A stretch of 64,000 nucleotides of DNA from Flavobacterium sp. (GTDB taxonomy: Bacteria > Bacteroidota > Bacteroidia > Flavobacteriales > Flavobacteriaceae): positions 1 to 64,000 of the forward strand of contig JACMLU010000010.1 of NCBI GenBank assembly GCA_014379405.1. The letters are read 5' to 3'. A program made the translations under genes and the position numbers. Shown piece by piece: positions 11,801 through 20,831 of this stretch (position 1 is the stretch's first letter; every line of letters begins with the position of its first letter). Under the pieces are notes generated by a model that made no database searches, was not told the DNA's origin, and saw nothing but the letters and a program-made list of their open reading frames with translations.

Positions 11801-13206
11801 TTAATGGTAAACTAGAAATCGAAGATTTAAAAACGGTTAAAGGTGAAGATGGAGAAGGTAATGCAGTTGATATTGTAGTATCTCGTTCTACTGAATTGAA
11901 ATTAATTGACGAAAAAACAGGAATTCTATTAAGCACAAACAATATTCCTTACGGTTCTAGCATCTTTGTTAAAGATGGTGAATCAGTAACTAAAGGAACA
12001 ACAATTTGTAAATGGGATCCATATAATGGAGTTATTGTTTCGGAATTTACAGGTAAAATTGCTTACGAAGATTTAGAGCAAGGTCAATCGTTTATGGTTG
12101 AAATTGATGAGCAAACTGGTTTCCAAGAAAAAGTAATTTCTGAGTCTAGAGCTAAAAAATTAATCCCAACTTTATTGGTTTATGGTAAAGATGGTGAATT
12201 GATACGTTCTTATAACTTACCAGTTGGAGCCCACTTGATGGTTGATAATGGAGAGAAAATTAAAGCAGGTAAAGTATTGGTTAAAATTCCACGTCGTTCT
12301 TCTAAATCAGGGGATATCACGGGAGGTTTACCAAGAATTACCGAGCTGCTTGAAGCTCGTAACCCATCTAACCCAGCTGTAGTCTCTGAAATCGATGGTG
12401 TTGTTTCTTTTGGAAAAATCAAAAGAGGTAACCGTGAGATTGTTATCGAATCTAAATTTGGTGAGGTTAAGAAATATTTAGTTAAACTTTCTAGCCAAAT
12501 CTTGGTACAAGAAAATGACTTTGTAAGAGCGGGTGTTCCATTGTCTGATGGTGCTATCACTCCGGAAGATATTTTAAGAATACAAGGTCCAGCTGCTGTT
12601 CAACAGTATTTGGTAAACGAAATTCAAGAAGTATACCGTTTGCAAGGGGTAAAAATCAACGACAAACACTTTGAGGTAGTAATACGTCAAATGATGCGTA
12701 AAGTAAGAGTACAAGATCCAGGTGATACTTTATTCTTAGAAGACCAATTGATTCATACTAAAGATTTTATCGTTGAAAACGATAAATTATACGGAATGAA
12801 AGTGGTTGAAGATTCTGGAGATTCTAGTAACTTGAAAGCAGGACAGATTATTTCTCCTCGTGAATTGCGTGATGAAAATTCATTATTGAAACGTACGGAT
12901 AAAAATCTTGTTGTAGCTCGTGATGTTATCACGGCAACTGCAACTCCTGTACTACAAGGTATCACGAGAGCTTCGCTTCAAACGAAATCGTTCATCTCGG
13001 CTGCATCATTCCAAGAAACTACTAAAGTATTGAACGAAGCTGCAGTAGCAGGTAAAATCGATTACTTAGAAGGATTGAAAGAGAATGTAATTGTAGGTCA
13101 TAGAATCCCTGCCGGAACTGGTATGAGAGAATACGATAATACAATTGTAGGTTCGAATGAAGATTACCACGAAATGATGGCTAATAAAGAGGAATACATA
13201 TACTAA
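8896..13206 (+). CDS. rpoC: DNA-directed RNA polymerase subunit beta'
   Basis: This is the beta-prime subunit carrying the catalytic Mg2+ site, NADFDGDQ at residues 479-486. The 1436-residue product has an N-terminal zinc ribbon ([20 protein letters not shown]) and a second zinc-binding cluster ([13 protein letters not shown]) with nearby [16 protein letters not shown]. The Asn-rich N-terminus [12 protein letters not shown] is a lineage feature; two ATG codons in tandem (8896, 8899) make the exact start uncertain by one residue. The DUF3467 gene follows after 3 bases and is probably cotranscribed. Confidence 0.97.
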   Translation: MMNNRNNNKDKNPVKRFNKISIGLASPESILKESRGEVLKPETINYRTHKPERDGLFCERIFGPVKDFECACGKYKRIRYKGIICDRCGVEVTEKKVRRDRVGHINLVVPIAHIWYFRSLPNKIGYILGLPSKKLDMIIYYERYVVIQAGIAKTPEGESVQRLDFLTEEEYLNILDTLPADNQYLDDFDPNKFVAKMGAECIMDLLARIDLDALSYELRHSANNETSKQRKTEALKRLQVVESFRESNLNRENRPEWMIMKVVPVIPPELRPLVPLDGGRFATSDLNDLYRRVIIRNNRLKRLMEIKAPEVILRNEKRMLQESVDSLFDNTRKASAVKTESNRPLKSLSDSLKGKQGRFRQNLLGKRVDYSARSVIVVGPELKLFECGIPKDMAAELYKPFVIRKLIERGIVKTVKSAKKIIDKKEPVVWDILENVIKGHPIMLNRAPTLHRLGIQAFQPKLIEGKAIQLHPLVCTAFNADFDGDQMAVHLPLGPEAILEAQLLMLASHNILNPANGAPITVPSQDMVLGLYYMTKERLSTPDHKILGEGLTFYSAEEVNIALNEGQLELNARVRIRAKDFNEAGELVYKIIQTTAGRILFNEVVPEAAGYINDVLTKKNLRDIIGHVLSVTNVPTTAAFLDNMKDMGYKFAFKGGLSFSLGDIRIPDQKPKLIADAREQVEGISANYNMGLITNNERYNQVIDVWTSTNAQLTEAAMKNIREDQQGFNSVYMMLDSGARGSKEQIRQLTGMRGLMAKPKKSTAGGGEIIENPILSNFKEGLSILEYFISTHGARKGLADTALKTADAGYLTRRLHDVSQDVIVNTVDCGTLRGVEVSALKKNEEIVETLGERILGRVALQDVINPLTNELIIPAGEQITEAYMKVIEASPIEKLEVRSPLTCEATKGICAKCYGRNLATGKMTQKGEAVGVIAAQSIGEPGTQLTLRTFHVGGVAGGISEESSIITRFNGKLEIEDLKTVKGEDGEGNAVDIVVSRSTELKLIDEKTGILLSTNNIPYGSSIFVKDGESVTKGTTICKWDPYNGVIVSEFTGKIAYEDLEQGQSFMVEIDEQTGFQEKVISESRAKKLIPTLLVYGKDGELIRSYNLPVGAHLMVDNGEKIKAGKVLVKIPRRSSKSGDITGGLPRITELLEARNPSNPAVVSEIDGVVSFGKIKRGNREIVIESKFGEVKKYLVKLSSQILVQENDFVRAGVPLSDGAITPEDILRIQGPAAVQQYLVNEIQEVYRLQGVKINDKHFEVVIRQMMRKVRVQDPGDTLFLEDQLIHTKDFIVENDKLYGMKVVEDSGDSSNLKAGQIISPRELRDENSLLKRTDKNLVVARDVITATATPVLQGITRASLQTKSFISAASFQETTKVLNEAAVAGKIDYLEGLKENVIVGHRIPAGTGMREYDNTIVGSNEDYHEMMANKEEYIY

Positions 13207-13209
13207 GTT

Positions 13210-13518
13210 ATGAGTAATTCACAACACCAAGAACAAATCAACATTGAGTTGGATGAAAAAACGGCCGAAGGGATTTATTCCAATTTAGCCATAATCAATC
13301 ATTCGTCTTCTGAATTTGTACTAGATTTTGTAAGCATCATGCCTGGTATTCCTAAGGCTAAAGTGAAATCAAGAATTGTCTTGACGCCACAACATGCCAA
13401 AAGGCTGTTAAGAGCCATTGGAGAAAACATTCACCGTTTTGAAGTAGCCCACGGCGAAATAAAAGACACTGAACAACCTCCGATACCATTGAATTTTGGT
13501 CCTCCGGGACAAGCATAA
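13210..13518 (+). CDS. DUF3467 family protein
   Basis: This 102-residue protein matches what I recognise as the DUF3467 family, often encoded right behind rpoC in Flavobacteriia. It has IYSNLAIINHSSSEFVLDFVSIMPG and then RIVLTPQHAKRLLRAIGENI, ending in a proline- and glycine-rich tail (PPIPLNFGPPGQA). No enzymatic motif is visible. The 3-base spacing from rpoC and the terminator just behind it place it as the last gene of the rpoBC operon. A role linked to RNA polymerase is only an inference from position. Confidence 0.85.
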   Translation: MSNSQHQEQINIELDEKTAEGIYSNLAIINHSSSEFVLDFVSIMPGIPKAKVKSRIVLTPQHAKRLLRAIGENIHRFEVAHGEIKDTEQPPIPLNFGPPGQA

Positions 13519-13524
13519 TTATAG

Positions 13525-13554
13525 AAAAGGCTCCAGAAATGGAGCCTTTTTTTT
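13525..13554 (+). terminator. Intrinsic terminator ending the rpoBC operon
   Basis: AAAAGGCTCC (13525-13534) pairs with GGAGCCTTTT (13541-13550) around the loop AGAAAT, followed by further Ts. This is the first strong terminator since the one between rplL and rpoB. Confidence 0.9.
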
Positions 13555-13769
13555 GTGGTTAAAATAATTATCCACGGACATCTTGCATTGTTCAACTGTT
13601 TGCTCTTTCTTTTTTTATTCTCAATAATATTCAAATAGTTGGGCTTGTTTGCCCTGCAGTATAGCTGGTGAAATGCGGTATTTGTATGGTAAGAATCAGT
13701 GAAAATTGTGTTTTAAACGAGTATTGTGGTGATTCATCGAAAATATTTTCCAGTAGTAAACGATTCCTT

Positions 13770-13806
13770 TAGTTTTGACCTCAGATAAGAGATATAATAA
13801 ATCTCT
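13770..13806 (+). promoter_or_regulatory. Possible promoter and small leader hairpin
   Basis: TAGTTTTG at 13770-13777 matches the Bacteroidota -7 element TAnnTTTG, 45 bases before the ATG at 13822. No TTG -33 element is seen at the usual spacing. The leader has a 6-bp hairpin AGAGAT/ATCTCT (13788-13806). The rest of the gap from 13555 shows nothing I can name. Confidence 0.45.
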
Positions 13807-13821
13807 AGTAAAAAAAACAAG

Positions 13822-14205
13822 ATGAATAATTTTTCTAAACAAGGCGGAAACAAAATCAAGGGTACTATCTTTATGGTATTGCTTTTTGTTTTCATGTCAA
13901 ATGTTGCTGTTTTTGGTCAAACTACAGATGGAAATAATAATGTTCAAACTGCAACAATAGAAAATAACGAAATTGTAAATAATGCTATCGAAATCAGTAC
14001 AATAAAACAAGAAGCTACTTCTGATGCACACAATATGAATTTTGTACTTTGGTTTATGGGTTCAAAACAAAGCCCAAATGCTACCGTTGTGCCTGCAGGA
14101 ACAACAGCAAAAAAACAATTTATGACTTCTGGTACTGCGCCAAACCGTTTATTGATTAAAGCTTTTTTGAAAAAAGCAGTAAACTTCGAAAGTGCCGTGG
14201 TTTAA
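13822..14205 (+). CDS. Small secreted protein of unknown function
   Basis: I do not recognise this 127-residue protein. It has a Lys-rich N-terminus, a hydrophobic stretch (IFMVLLFVFMSNVAVFG, about residues 17-33) and a likely signal-peptidase I site before QTTDGNN. The mature part is Asn/Thr-rich and then has NFVLWFMGSKQSPN and a basic C-terminal segment. No lipobox or known domain is visible. It is a single gene flanked by terminators on both sides, so it is probably expressed alone from the TAnnTTTG-type promoter upstream. Confidence 0.75.
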   Translation: MNNFSKQGGNKIKGTIFMVLLFVFMSNVAVFGQTTDGNNNVQTATIENNEIVNNAIEISTIKQEATSDAHNMNFVLWFMGSKQSPNATVVPAGTTAKKQFMTSGTAPNRLLIKAFLKKAVNFESAVV

Positions 14206-14230
14206 AGCTCTAAATTATAATATACAAAAA

Positions 14231-14259
14231 ACGCCAATTTTTCAATTGGCGTTTTTTTT
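14231..14259. terminator. Terminator hairpin between the secreted protein gene and prfC
   Basis: ACGCCAATT (14231-14239) pairs with AATTGGCGT (14244-14252) around TTTC, flanked by an A-run on the left and a T-run on the right. It can therefore serve both converging genes. Confidence 0.85.
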
Positions 14260-14306
14260 GTTTAAAGATTCTGAAGGATATCCTATAAGGACTATCGTGC
14301 TCTATG

Positions 14307-15896
14307 TTACTCAAATTCCGAAGTAAAGAACAATTTTACGTTTGGATATTTATTTTGCGTCATTTGTATTGTAAAATCAGAATCGGCGAGGAATACTAGT
14401 TGACCATATTTGTCGTGTGCCAAGAATTTCTGTTTGATTCTCCTGAATTCCTTGAATTCATCACTTTTTATGTCGTTAGGTTTTACCCAACACGCCTTGT
14501 GAACGGGGAAGTTTTCATAAGTACACTTGGCTCCATATTCGTGTTCCAATCGGTATTGGATTACTTCATATTGAAGTGCTCCAACAGTTCCAATTATTTT
14601 TCTGTTATTCATTTCCAATGTAAACAACTGCGCTACACCTTCATCCATCAATTGATCTACGCCTTTGTCGAGCTGTTTGGCTTTCATAGGGTCAGCATTA
14701 TTGATGTATCTGAAGTGTTCTGGTGAGAAGCTTGGAATTCCTTTGAAACTCATTATTTCGCCTTCGGTCAAGGTGTCGCCAATCTTGAAATTTCCAGTGT
14801 CGTGCAAGCCTACAATATCACCGGGATATGAAATATCCACTATTTCTTTTTTCTCCGCAAAAAAGGCATTTGGGCTGGAGAATTTTAAATTCTTTTTCTG
14901 GCGAACGTGAAGATAAGGTTTGTTTCTTTCGAAAGTACCTGAAACAATTTTGATGAAGGCCAAACGGTCTCTGTGTTTGGGATCCATATTGGCGTGGATT
15001 TTAAAGACAAATCCCGACATTTTTTCTTCTTTTGGGTCAACCAATCTGGTTTCGGAGTCTTTTGGTCTAGGCGATGGTGCAATTTGAACAAAACAATCCA
15101 AGAGTTCGCGAACTCCAAAATTATTCAATGCCGATCCAAAAAACACGGGTTGCAATTTTCCGTCCAAATAATCCTGACGGTCAAATTTAGGATAGACTTC
15201 ATCAATTAATTCTAGTTCTTCCCGAAGTTTGTAGGCTGGTTTTTCGCCAATAATTTTCTCCAACTCTTGATTTTTCACATCCGAAAAAGCTATGGTTTCT
15301 TCGATGTTCTTGCGGCTGTCGCCACTAAACAAGTTGATATTTTCTTCCCAAAGATTATAAATTCCTTGAAAATCATATCCCATTCCTATCGGGAAACTCA
15401 ATGGTGTAACCGTCAAGCCAAGTTTTTGTTCTACTTCATCCATCAAATCGAAAGCATCTTTTCCTTCTCTGTCTAATTTGTTAATAAAAACAATGATGGG
15501 GATGTTTCTTAGTCTGCAAACTGCGACTAATTTTTCTGTTTGTTCTTCGACCCCTTTGGCTACGTCAATTACTACAATTACGCTGTCCACGGCGGTCAAA
15601 GTTCTGAAAGTGTCTTCGGCAAAATCCTTGTGTCCCGGAGTATCAAGAATGTTTATTTTTTTGTCTTGATAATTGAATGCCAAAACCGAGGTCGAAACCG
15701 AGATTCCTCTTTGGCGTTCAATTTCCATAAAGTCGCTTGTGGCACCTTTCTTGATTTTGTTGTTTTTTACCGCACCCGCTTCCTGAATGGCACCTCCAAA
15801 AAGGAGCAGCTTTTCTGTCAAGGTAGTTTTACCGGCATCGGGATGCGAAATAATCCCAAAAGTTCTTCTTCGCTGTATTTCTTCTAAAAAGCCCAT
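14307..15896 (-). CDS. prfC: Peptide chain release factor 3
   Basis: RF3 is the GTPase that removes RF1/RF2 from the ribosome after termination. From the ATG at 15896 the product has 529 residues, the same length as the E. coli protein. The P-loop SHPDAGKTT is at residues 17-25, DTPGHKDF and NKLDREG follow, and then the RF3-type C-terminal domain with PMKAKQLDKGVDQLMDEG. A TTG 21 bases upstream would extend the protein, but it lies inside a TAnnTTTG promoter element, so the ATG is preferred. It is the only long minus-strand gene in the window. Confidence 0.95.
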   Translation of the reverse strand: MGFLEEIQRRRTFGIISHPDAGKTTLTEKLLLFGGAIQEAGAVKNNKIKKGATSDFMEIERQRGISVSTSVLAFNYQDKKINILDTPGHKDFAEDTFRTLTAVDSVIVVIDVAKGVEEQTEKLVAVCRLRNIPIIVFINKLDREGKDAFDLMDEVEQKLGLTVTPLSFPIGMGYDFQGIYNLWEENINLFSGDSRKNIEETIAFSDVKNQELEKIIGEKPAYKLREELELIDEVYPKFDRQDYLDGKLQPVFFGSALNNFGVRELLDCFVQIAPSPRPKDSETRLVDPKEEKMSGFVFKIHANMDPKHRDRLAFIKIVSGTFERNKPYLHVRQKKNLKFSSPNAFFAEKKEIVDISYPGDIVGLHDTGNFKIGDTLTEGEIMSFKGIPSFSPEHFRYINNADPMKAKQLDKGVDQLMDEGVAQLFTLEMNNRKIIGTVGALQYEVIQYRLEHEYGAKCTYENFPVHKACWVKPNDIKSDEFKEFRRIKQKFLAHDKYGQLVFLADSDFTIQMTQNKYPNVKLFFTSEFE

Positions 15897-15914
15897 ATTT
15901 TTATCAATAGGCTG

Positions 15915-15922
15915 CAAAAGTA
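15915..15922 (-). promoter_or_regulatory. Putative -7 promoter element of prfC
   Basis: On the minus strand the bases read TACTTTTG, matching TAnnTTTG, about 19 bases upstream of the prfC ATG. A TTG lies upstream, but closer than the usual spacing. This placement rules out the in-frame TTG at 15917 as the translation start. Confidence 0.5.
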
Positions 15923-16349
15923 CTATTTATATATGCCAATTAAAAAAAATTGTACCACGTATAAAGAAAAGATGGGATTTTCTGGCTGTTTAAAAGGTTT
16001 TGTTAAAAGAAAATGCCTAGCTCAAAAATAGAGTCTTCTGGTGCTGAACTATAGTATTAGCCGAATGGTATTCGGTTGCCATTAGGTTGCGGGAAAGTAG
16101 GGGAAAGGTAGGGGAGAGGACACAATCTATTTAATAGTATTGCGTTATTTAATTAGCAATGCCAGATGTGGTATTTGGGGTTACTAAATCCTGTGATTTT
16201 TTAGACTTTTTTTGCCAAAAACGGAAAATAGGAAAAGGATTTTGTTGAAATTGATTTTTTAACAGTCTAATGGTTTTATTTTTAACAAATTATAACGTTT
16301 TCGTTAATAACATTCATCTTTTTTATTAAATCATTATTATAGGATATAA
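15923..16349. other. Intergenic region between divergent prfC and eno
   Basis: No gene is visible. There is a small hairpin CCGAAT-GGT-ATTCGG (16061-16075) and a G-rich imperfect repeat (about 16090-16120, GGGGAAAGGTAGGGGAGAGG). The right part is very AT-rich and leads into the eno promoter region. Confidence 0.6.
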
Positions 16350-16357
16350 TATCTTTG
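16350..16357 (+). promoter_or_regulatory. Putative -7 promoter element of eno
   Basis: TATCTTTG matches TAnnTTTG and lies 41 bases before the eno ATG in an AT-rich region. No TTG is found at the usual -33 spacing. Confidence 0.45.
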
Positions 16358-16392
16358 TATGACAAAAAATATATTTTAAAATTTAAAATTAA

Positions 16393-17691
<1,299 letters not shown>

Positions 17692-17707
17692 GCATACGAA
17701 TTTTATT

Positions 17708-17742
17708 AAAAAGCCATTTACCACAAGTAAATGGCTTTTTTT
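17708..17742 (+). terminator. Intrinsic terminator after eno
   Basis: AAAAAGCCATTTAC (17708-17721) pairs perfectly with GTAAATGGCTTTTT (17727-17740) around CACAA, ending in a T-run. Confidence 0.9.
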
Positions 17743-17797
17743 GTGTGTTTTAACAATTTCATTGAGAAATTCATTTTTTAATTCGACGGGAAATGCC

Positions 17798-17805
17798 TAG
17801 ATTTG
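17798..17805 (+). promoter_or_regulatory. Putative -7 promoter element of gltA
   Basis: TAGATTTG matches TAnnTTTG, 37 bases before the citrate synthase ATG. No clear -33 TTG is present at the normal distance. Confidence 0.4.
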
Positions 17806-17842
17806 GAGAATTATTTTATAATGATTTATTTCCAAAAACACT

Positions 17843-19126
17843 ATGTCAAAAACAGCAACACTAGAAATTGAAGGCAAAAAATACGAGTTACCAATTTTTA
17901 TTGGAACCGAAAATGAAATGTCTATCGATATTAGCAAATTACGTGATTTATCAGGGGCAATCACGTTGGATCAAGGATATAAAAATACTGGAGCTTGCAA
18001 GAGCGAAATTACTTTTCTTGACGGTGAAGAGGGAATTTTGCATTATAGAGGGTATTCTATTGAAGAATTGGCAGATAAAGCGGGTTTTCTAGAAGTATCT
18101 TATTTGTTGATTTTTGGAGAATTGCCTACAGTAGCTCAATTGGAGGATTTTGAAAGTCATATTAGAAAATACACCTTGGTTAACGAGGAAATGAAAAGTA
18201 TCATCGATGGATTTCCAAAAACAGCGCACCCAATGGGAGTTTTGTCTGCATTGACTAGTGCCTTGATCGCATTCAATCCTTCAGCTGTAAATCCAGAGAA
18301 TGAAGACGAATTGTATGAAGCAGTATGTAAGCTTATGGGGAAATTTCTTGTAATTGCTTCTTGGACCTATAGAAAGAGTTTGGGTTATCCTTTGAATTAT
18401 TACGACAATACTTTAGGGTACGTTGAAAATTTTATGCAGTTGATGTTTAAATTGCCGACAGAACCTTATAGTGCTAACCCGCTAATTGTTAAAGCCTTGG
18501 ATAAATTATTTATCTTGCATGCAGATCATGAACAAAACTGTTCTACATCAACAGTTCGAATGGTAGGTTCCTCACACGCTGGATTATTTGCTTCAGTTTC
18601 AGCAGGAATTTCCGCGCTTTGGGGTCCATTACATGGTGGAGCAAATCAAGCGGTTCTTGAAATGTTGGAAGAAATTCAAGCTAATGGAGGAGATGCTGAT
18701 AAATATATAGCGAAAGCCAAAGATAAAAATGATCCTTTTAGATTGATGGGCTTTGGTCACCGTGTCTATAAGAATTTTGATCCAAGAGCTAAAATCATCA
18801 AAAAAGCAGCTGACGAAGTATTGAATACATTAGGTGTGAATGATCCAATTTTGGAGATAGCCAAAAAACTAGAAAAAGCAGCTTTGGAAGACGAGTATTT
18901 TGTTTCCAGAAAATTATATCCAAATGTTGATTTCTATTCTGGAATTATATACAGAGCACTTGGAATCCCTACTGATATGTTTACCGTAATGTTTGCTATA
19001 GGTAGATTGCCGGGTTGGATTGCACAATGGAAAGAAATGAGACTCAACAAAGAGCCTATCGGAAGACCAAGACAGGTTTATACCGGTTCTCCTTTGAGAC
19101 CGTTCAAGGAATTTGATCAACGATAA
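17843..19126 (+). CDS. gltA: Citrate synthase
   Basis: Citrate synthase joins acetyl-CoA and oxaloacetate at the start of the TCA cycle. The 427-residue product is the type II length. An N-terminal beta domain (ATLEIEGKKYELPIF) precedes the catalytic region with GPLHGGANQAVLEML, GFGHRVYKNFDPR and the C-terminal NVDFYSGIIYRALGIP and RPRQVYTG segments, which hold the catalytic His and Asp. It is bounded by its own promoter region and terminator. Confidence 0.97.
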   Translation: MSKTATLEIEGKKYELPIFIGTENEMSIDISKLRDLSGAITLDQGYKNTGACKSEITFLDGEEGILHYRGYSIEELADKAGFLEVSYLLIFGELPTVAQLEDFESHIRKYTLVNEEMKSIIDGFPKTAHPMGVLSALTSALIAFNPSAVNPENEDELYEAVCKLMGKFLVIASWTYRKSLGYPLNYYDNTLGYVENFMQLMFKLPTEPYSANPLIVKALDKLFILHADHEQNCSTSTVRMVGSSHAGLFASVSAGISALWGPLHGGANQAVLEMLEEIQANGGDADKYIAKAKDKNDPFRLMGFGHRVYKNFDPRAKIIKKAADEVLNTLGVNDPILEIAKKLEKAALEDEYFVSRKLYPNVDFYSGIIYRALGIPTDMFTVMFAIGRLPGWIAQWKEMRLNKEPIGRPRQVYTGSPLRPFKEFDQR

Positions 19127-19135
19127 ATTTCAATA

Positions 19136-19165
19136 AAAACTCCCTGCGATTGTAGGGAGTTTTTT
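19136..19165 (+). terminator. Intrinsic terminator after gltA
   Basis: AAAACTCCCT pairs with AGGGAGTTTT around GCGATTGT and is followed by a T-run. It separates gltA from the toxin-antitoxin pair. Confidence 0.88.
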
Positions 19166-19166
19166 G

Positions 19167-19174
19167 TATATTTG
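19167..19174 (+). promoter_or_regulatory. Putative -7 promoter element of the toxin-antitoxin pair
   Basis: TATATTTG matches TAnnTTTG, 19 bases before the antitoxin ATG, directly behind the gltA terminator. The implied leader is very short. Confidence 0.45.
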
Positions 19175-19193
19175 AAATGGTAAATTTAATCAA

Positions 19194-19442
19194 ATGGATA
19201 TTTCTGCAACAAAATTGGAATTAATAGAATTGCTTTTGCATACGCAAAAAGACCAAGTGTTGGAAAAAGTGAGGGAGATTTTGGAGAATCAAAATGAAGA
19301 AATTGTTGGTTATTCTGTTTTGGGAGAACCTTTAAGTGAAGATTTGTATAATAAAAAACTTCAAAAATCAGAGGAGGACCTTGTAGATGAAAGGATAATT
19401 TCTCAGGTTGATTTAAAGAAAAAGTATGGGGTACAAAAGTAG
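19194..19442 (+). CDS. Putative antitoxin of a RelE/ParE-type system
   Basis: This 82-residue acidic protein has a helical N-terminus (ATKLELIELLLHTQKDQVLEKVREILENQ) and a C-terminal tail with SEEDLVDERIISQVDLKKKYG. The layout of a short helical regulator overlapping a RelE/ParE-like gene by 17 bases is typical of type II toxin-antitoxin pairs. The tail, rich in charged residues, resembles the toxin-wrapping segment of Flavobacteriaceae antitoxins, but no precise family can be named. It is the first gene of a two-gene unit. Confidence 0.7.
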   Translation: MDISATKLELIELLLHTQKDQVLEKVREILENQNEEIVGYSVLGEPLSEDLYNKKLQKSEEDLVDERIISQVDLKKKYGVQK

Positions 19443-19743
19443 TGATTGGGATCTAATTTGGACTGTAGAGGCTGAAAAGGATGTAGATGCTATTTATGGA
19501 TTTTATGAGGTAATTTCTACAGAAGTTGCGTTGAAAATTGTAACAGAAATTATTTTAGAGGTAGAAAAAATACATTTTTCGGAAGCGTTTCAAGTAGATG
19601 ATATCAACTCAAATTACAGAAGAATTATAGTCAGACATTATAAAATCCTTTATCGGGAAGATGGAAACCGAATAATAATCTTTGCGGTTTTTGATAGTAG
19701 ACAGAATCCAAAGAAACTCAGAAACTTGAAAAGATTTCAATAA
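19426..19743 (+). CDS. RelE/ParE family toxin
   Basis: This 105-residue protein has the RelE/ParE layout: W-x-V-x-A-x-x-D near the N-terminus (WTVEAEKDVDAIYGFY), a central helix, then YRRIIVRHYKILYRED and a final strand IIIFAVFDSRQNPKKL. The HYKILYR and FDSRQNP segments are family hallmarks. RelE members cleave mRNA at the ribosome and ParE members inhibit gyrase; the sequence alone does not decide between them. It overlaps the antitoxin gene and is followed by a terminator hairpin. Confidence 0.8.
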   Translation: MGYKSSDWDLIWTVEAEKDVDAIYGFYEVISTEVALKIVTEIILEVEKIHFSEAFQVDDINSNYRRIIVRHYKILYREDGNRIIIFAVFDSRQNPKKLRNLKRFQ

Positions 19744-19746
19744 AAT

Positions 19747-19773
19747 AGCCTCGCCATTTGCGGGGCTTTTTTT
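19747..19773 (+). terminator. Intrinsic terminator after the toxin gene
   Basis: AGCCTCGC (19747-19754) pairs with GCGGGGCT (19760-19767) with one wobble around CATTT, followed by a T-run. The T-run merges with TATCTTTG at 19773-19780, a possible -7 promoter element for the next gene. Confidence 0.85.
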
Positions 19774-19799
19774 ATCTTTGGCAAACGAGCCTAGAGAAC

Positions 19800-19820
19800 C
19801 TGTCTGCCGACAGGCAGGCT
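19800..19820. repeat. Short G/C-rich palindromic repeat
   Basis: The stretch contains CTGTCTGCC-GACA-GGCAGG, a small hairpin that is much richer in G and C than its surroundings. It lies in the leader of the following gene. Similar elements are common between genes in Flavobacterium (from memory, not searched). Confidence 0.5.
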
Positions 19821-19844
19821 GCCCAAGTAAATGCCAAAAATTAT

Positions 19845-20759
19845 ATGTTGGAATTAAATATCAATAACGAAACCTCCAGGCTACGAGCGGTTGTTCTGGG
19901 AACAGCAAATAGTAATGGGCCAACCCCAAAGGCTGAGGAGGCTTACGATCCCAAGTCATTGGAGCATATCTTGGCGGGAACATATCCCAAAGAGGAAGAT
20001 ATGGTATTGGAAATGGAAGCGTTTCATCGGGTTTTTGACAAATATGGTGTGACTGTTTTTCGTCCAGAACAAATTGTAAATTACAACCAGATATTTACAA
20101 GAGATATTGGTTTTGTAATTGGAGATGTTTTTATTAAATCCAATATTTTGCCGGACAGGGAACGAGAACTGGATGCCATTCAATATATAATTGATCAAAT
20201 TAATCCATCAAAAGTAGTCCGCCCTCCCGAGGAAGTTCATATAGAAGGCGGAGATGTGATGCTGTGGAACGATTATGTTTTTATCGGTACCTATAAAGGG
20301 AGCGATTATAAGGATTATATCACTGCAAGAACTAATAGGGAAGGCGTTCAATACATCAAGGATTTATTTCCCCATAAAAAGATCAAAGAGTTTGATTTGA
20401 TGAAATCAAAAATAGAGGCGAGGGACAATGCCTTGCACCTGGATTGTTGTTTTCAGCCTGTAGGTAAAAACAAAGGGATCATTTACAAAAGAGGTTTTCG
20501 TGAAGAAGGTGATTACCAGTTTCTAGTGAATCTTTTTGGGAAAGAAAATTTATTTCATATCACCAGAGAAGAAATGTATGATATGAATTCTAATGTTTTT
20601 TCTATTGACACGAATGTCGTGGTTTCCGAAAAGAATTTCACCCGACTCAATAATTGGCTGCGAGTCAATGGGTTTGTGGTTGAGGAAATTCCTTATGCCG
20701 AAATCGCGAAACAGGAAGGGCTGTTACGATGTTCTACTTTGCCGTTAATTAGAGAATAA
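19845..20759 (+). CDS. Dimethylarginine dimethylaminohydrolase/arginine deiminase-family protein
   Basis: This guanidino-group hydrolase has 304 residues from the ATG at 19845. An in-frame TTG at 19758 lies inside the preceding terminator and is rejected. Family hallmarks are EGGDVML near residue 130, a histidine in NALHLDCCFQ, and the catalytic cysteine in LLRCSTLPL (C296). These fit the Cys-His-Glu triad that hydrolyses arginine or methylarginine to citrulline. The substrate is not certain. CtlX, a second member of the superfamily, follows after 72 bases, so the two may act in arginine or citrulline use. Confidence 0.82.
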   Translation: MLELNINNETSRLRAVVLGTANSNGPTPKAEEAYDPKSLEHILAGTYPKEEDMVLEMEAFHRVFDKYGVTVFRPEQIVNYNQIFTRDIGFVIGDVFIKSNILPDRERELDAIQYIIDQINPSKVVRPPEEVHIEGGDVMLWNDYVFIGTYKGSDYKDYITARTNREGVQYIKDLFPHKKIKEFDLMKSKIEARDNALHLDCCFQPVGKNKGIIYKRGFREEGDYQFLVNLFGKENLFHITREEMYDMNSNVFSIDTNVVVSEKNFTRLNNWLRVNGFVVEEIPYAEIAKQEGLLRCSTLPLIRE

Positions 20760-20762
20760 TTT

Positions 20763-20816
20763 GTTTATGGTTTATAGTTTGTTGTTTAACCTAACGACAA
20801 ACCATAAACCATAAAC
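20763..20816. repeat. 20-bp inverted repeat between the two hydrolase genes
   Basis: The arms at 20763-20782 and 20797-20816 are inverted copies with one mismatch, built from repeats of GTTTATG / CATAAAC. More copies of AACCATAAACCA follow up to the next ATG. No T-run follows, so it is a stable mRNA hairpin or repeat rather than a classical terminator. Confidence 0.75.
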
Positions 20817-20831
20817 CACAAACCATAAACA

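Noticed and set aside
14400..15887. Several plus-strand open frames opposite prfC
   Set aside because: They lie opposite a gene with full family conservation and show no domain or start context.
15897..15917. Upstream TTG start of prfC
   Set aside because: The TTG is part of a TAnnTTTG promoter element, and the ATG at 15896 gives the usual 529-residue protein.
19758..19844. 29-residue N-terminal extension of the DDAH-like protein
   Set aside because: The TTG start lies inside the toxin gene terminator and the extension covers a G/C-rich palindrome; the ATG at 19845 fits the family.
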